Shown here piece by piece: positions 3,914-5,746 of a stretch of 5,746 bases of DNA (position 1 is its first letter; the number at the start of each line of letters is the position of its first letter). Source of the DNA: Candidatus Altarchaeales archaeon WOR_SM1_86-2 (lineage in GTDB: Archaea > Altiarchaeota > Altiarchaeia > IMC4 > MCBC01); assembly GCA_001723855.1 (NCBI GenBank), contig MCBC01000096.1, positions 1 through 5,746 on the forward strand, read 5' to 3'. The notes beneath the pieces were generated by a model. That model did not search any database, was not told the DNA's origin, and saw only the letters and a program-made list of their open reading frames with translations. The position numbers and the translations under genes were made by a program.

Positions 3914-5746
3914 TTATGCAACCAGCCAGTCAGCGGTATTTCTTATCAAGTCGCGTCTTTCATTACCTGCATCAGGAATACCGTCAATTGCAATAGAAAG
4001 GTAAAATGTCTTTCTAATAGGAGTTCCGCCCGAGTATGTAATTCCTAATGTAGGACCGTCTACTATAAGAAATCCTGTTTCATTGTAGCATCTTATACCA
4101 GCCGGGTCGGGGCCCTCGCCCTGGTTAAATGTTTCTACACCCCCGTTTGCAGGACTCATGTGTGTAATACTTGCCGTACCTCCATTAGGCCACATCCTGC
4201 ACCATGAAAGAGTTGCAGTTATCGGGTGTGTATAAGTATTCTCCTTTGTTCTTATAACTTTGTTTGTTATAGAGGCAACATTATCGGCTTCCCCGCGCAC
4301 CACATTATTCATGAATGTGTTGTACCAGCCGGCTCCCGGGTTTTCAAACTGGTATTGTCCTATTCCCCATCCTTCAAGCATCAATCTCCCGCCCCCGGCT
4401 ACATAGTTTTGAAGCAGGGTTGCCTCGCTCCCGTTAATCGGGTCTTTTAAATCACTGCATGACCATATCACGGCGTCATAATTCTGGAGTTGTAGAAGTG
4501 TGGGAAGCCCGTCAGATGTCTTTATTATAGTTACGCCGTAACTGTTGTACCCGACGATTGCAGCCTGGAAAAGATTGGCATTCCTGGTGCCATAATCCGT
4601 TCCCCCGGTATCATCGTCAACCACAAGTATTGAGGGTCCGCAGCCATGCCCGGGATATTTATTTGGATTGCCGTCATCGCAGTCACCCTCACACTCCGCA
4701 AAACTATCACCGTCGTTGTCCTGCTCATCCAGTGGAACCTGCCCATTGCAGTCATTATCCTTGCGGTCGCATACTTCCGGATTACCCGGGAACCTGTCTT
4801 CATCGCCATCGTCGCAATCAGGATTCAAAAGGAAGCAGTTTGCTCGCCATGTATCTCCATCAACATCTGTGCAAGTTCCGGCACAGTAAGCATCGGGATT
4901 GAAATCTGTTTGACCGTTGCAGTCGTTATCAACGCCGTCATCACAATACTCCAAAGCACCAGGATGTATACATATTGCGCATAGTGTAGTTCCTGCACCA
5001 CATCCTGCGGGTGTACCTGGACATCCTCCGGGAGGATCGTCAGAGGTATCATCATCACAGTCGGTCCCTGCAGGTGCGGGACAATTCGGTGATGTCCCAT
5101 TAAAAGTGTCATTATCATTGTCATTACAGGAGCAGTAAGAGTCGTTCATATCAATGTCCCCGTCACAGTCATTGTCTATGCCGTCATTGCAGATTTCCAG
5201 TGCATTCGGTTTTACTGCTGCATTGCTGTCGTTGCAGTCATTTCCTGAAGTGTTCTGACAGCCCGCAGGAACACAGTTGAATGTAGTGCATGTGCCGTCT
5301 ATGTTTATGTCAAAGTAAGTATCGCCGTCATTATCACAGTAATAATTTATTGCAGGACATATACCCGGACCGTCAATTGTTCCGTTGCAGTCATTGTCAT
5401 TGCCGTCGCACAAGGTCTCCACGAACTCGTAAGGACTGTCTTCAAGAGCGTCATTTCCACAGCAATTTAAGGCACCGCCGTTGCCTGTCCAATTAAAACC
5501 ACCTGCTATACAGGTAAAGTTACAATCATCTGCGGTTAAACCTTCATCTACGCGAAGTTCGCAGTTGTTGTCCTTATTGTCGCACAATTCAGGAGCGAAA
5601 GGATATACTGTATTATCGTTATCATCGCAGTCAACACCTGCACCTGCACAGCCCGCAATCCCGTTGCCTACATCAACCCCGTAAGTATCCGAATCATTAT
5701 CGGTACACGGGTCACATGCGTCACCCGGGAAATCGCCGTCGCTGTT
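3914..5746 (-). CDS. MopE-like metal-binding repeat protein with C-terminal amidotransferase-like domain (5' end outside window)
   Basis: The frame is open from the window edge to a TAA at 3914-3916, giving 610 visible residues. The TTG at 5587 is an internal Leu within PELCDNKDNNC and not a start. Visible residues 1-370 are Asp/Asn/Cys-rich repeats with the signature DxDGDT(Y/F/W), then DC(D/N)D, then CDxxDNDC(N/D)GxxD. They fit the 'putative metal-binding motif' family named for MopE. The first 20 residues (DGDFPGDACDPCTDNDSD) also resemble a thrombospondin type 3 calcium repeat. Residues 372-610 form a separate domain: ILVVDDD, YDAVIWSCSD, LLQNYVAGGGRLMLEGWGIG and a final RRDLIRNTADWLV. 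This matches the GATase1/ThuA-like Rossmann fold found at the end of many secreted proteins. The usual nucleophile position appears to be occupied by EGWG, so it is probably not catalytic. The repeats likely bind Ca2+ and stiffen an extracellular stalk. The signal peptide would lie outside the window. Confidence 0.85.
   Translation of the reverse strand, partial: NSDGDFPGDACDPCTDNDSDTYGVDVGNGIAGCAGAGVDCDDNDNTVYPFAPELCDNKDNNCELRVDEGLTADDCNFTCIAGGFNWTGNGGALNCCGNDALEDSPYEFVETLCDGNDNDCNGTIDGPGICPAINYYCDNDGDTYFDINIDGTCTTFNCVPAGCQNTSGNDCNDSNAAVKPNALEICNDGIDNDCDGDIDMNDSYCSCNDNDNDTFNGTSPNCPAPAGTDCDDDTSDDPPGGCPGTPAGCGAGTTLCAICIHPGALEYCDDGVDNDCNGQTDFNPDAYCAGTCTDVDGDTWRANCFLLNPDCDDGDEDRFPGNPEVCDRKDNDCNGQVPLDEQDNDGDSFAECEGDCDDGNPNKYPGHGCGPSILVVDDDTGGTDYGTRNANLFQAAIVGYNSYGVTIIKTSDGLPTLLQLQNYDAVIWSCSDLKDPINGSEATLLQNYVAGGGRLMLEGWGIGQYQFENPGAGWYNTFMNNVVRGEADNVASITNKVIRTKENTYTHPITATLSWCRMWPNGGTASITHMSPANGGVETFNQGEGPDPAGIRCYNETGFLIVDGPTLGITYSGGTPIRKTFYLSIAIDGIPDAGNERRDLIRNTADWLVA
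4637..5746 (-). repeat. Array of MopE-like Asp/Cys repeats within the 3914-5746 gene
   Basis: Five copies of the CDxxDNDC core start at visible residues 55, 113, 186, 268 and 326, at intervals of 58, 73, 82 and 58. Copies differ by loops: the fourth carries an extra Cys/Pro/Gly insertion of about 20 residues (GGCPGTPAGCGAG), and the second lacks a clear DGDT-DCDD half. A sixth half-unit (DNDGDSF, then DCDDGN) runs directly into the C-terminal domain. The array continues beyond the window edge. The repeats are diverged at DNA level, so this is a protein repeat and not a recent tandem DNA repeat. Confidence 0.8.

Noticed and set aside
3778..3917. Target-site duplication (tttat) around the 128-bp inverted-repeat block
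   Set aside because: The two tttat copies are offset by 2 bp from symmetric positions and lie in T-rich DNA, so chance explains them.
4558..4984. Plus-strand open frames of 112-114 codons opposite the repeat region
   Set aside because: They lie antisense to a well-supported repeat protein; the regular Asp/Asn/Cys codons remove stops on the other strand. Their translations have no recognisable domain.
3914..5587. Gene start at the TTG at 5587
   Set aside because: The frame continues to the window edge with the same repeat pattern, and this codon is the Leu of a conserved repeat core (PELCDNKDNNC).

Overview
ORGANISM. The window holds four protein-coding genes. All four appear to encode exported or cell-surface proteins; no metabolic, informational or mobile-element gene is visible. 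The protein style suggests an archaeon, most likely a DPANN-type lineage (Woesearchaeota, Pacearchaeota or Aenigmarchaeota-like). Three features point that way: the order 'Ig-like domain, then an FG-V...RNIGN...TDM beta-sandwich', the many N-X-S/T glycosylation sequons, and TATA-like boxes close to the start codons. This is inferred from remembered family patterns, not from a search. MopE-like repeats also occur in bacteria, and the hairpin plus T-tract at 318-366 would be normal in a bacterium, so the assignment is not secure. Coding DNA is of moderate GC; the spacers are very AT-rich, except for one block at about 3783-3910.

LAYOUT. 1-285 (+) is the 3' end of a cysteine-rich secreted protein. 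A terminator-like hairpin with a T-rich tail follows at 318-366. 396-1865 (+) is a complete tandem paralogue of 489 residues with a signal peptide. 1866-2271 is an AT-rich gap between convergent genes with no credible gene. 2272-3693 (-) is a third, more diverged paralogue of 473 residues, also with a signal peptide. 3694-3913 is a spacer holding a TATA-like element and a 128-bp block bounded by a 13-bp inverted repeat. 3914-5746 (-) is the 3' part (610 codons) of a large protein. It has at least five Asp/Cys-rich MopE-like metal-binding repeats joined to a C-terminal domain that looks like a degenerate class I glutamine amidotransferase (ThuA-like) fold.

HOW IT FITS TOGETHER. The three Cys-rich paralogues share one design: signal peptide, the start of an Ig-like domain, a Cys-rich module with a CC-x2-C-x-C cluster, the rest of the Ig-like domain, a beta-sandwich, and a Cys-rich tail. 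None has a membrane anchor at its C-terminus, and the mature proteins have about 27-29 cysteines and about 9-12 sequons. Disulfide-stabilised, glycosylated extracellular or envelope proteins are the natural reading. The neighbouring repeat protein probably binds calcium outside the cell. A locus for cell-surface structure or adhesion is the best inference; the partners and exact roles cannot be read from the sequence.
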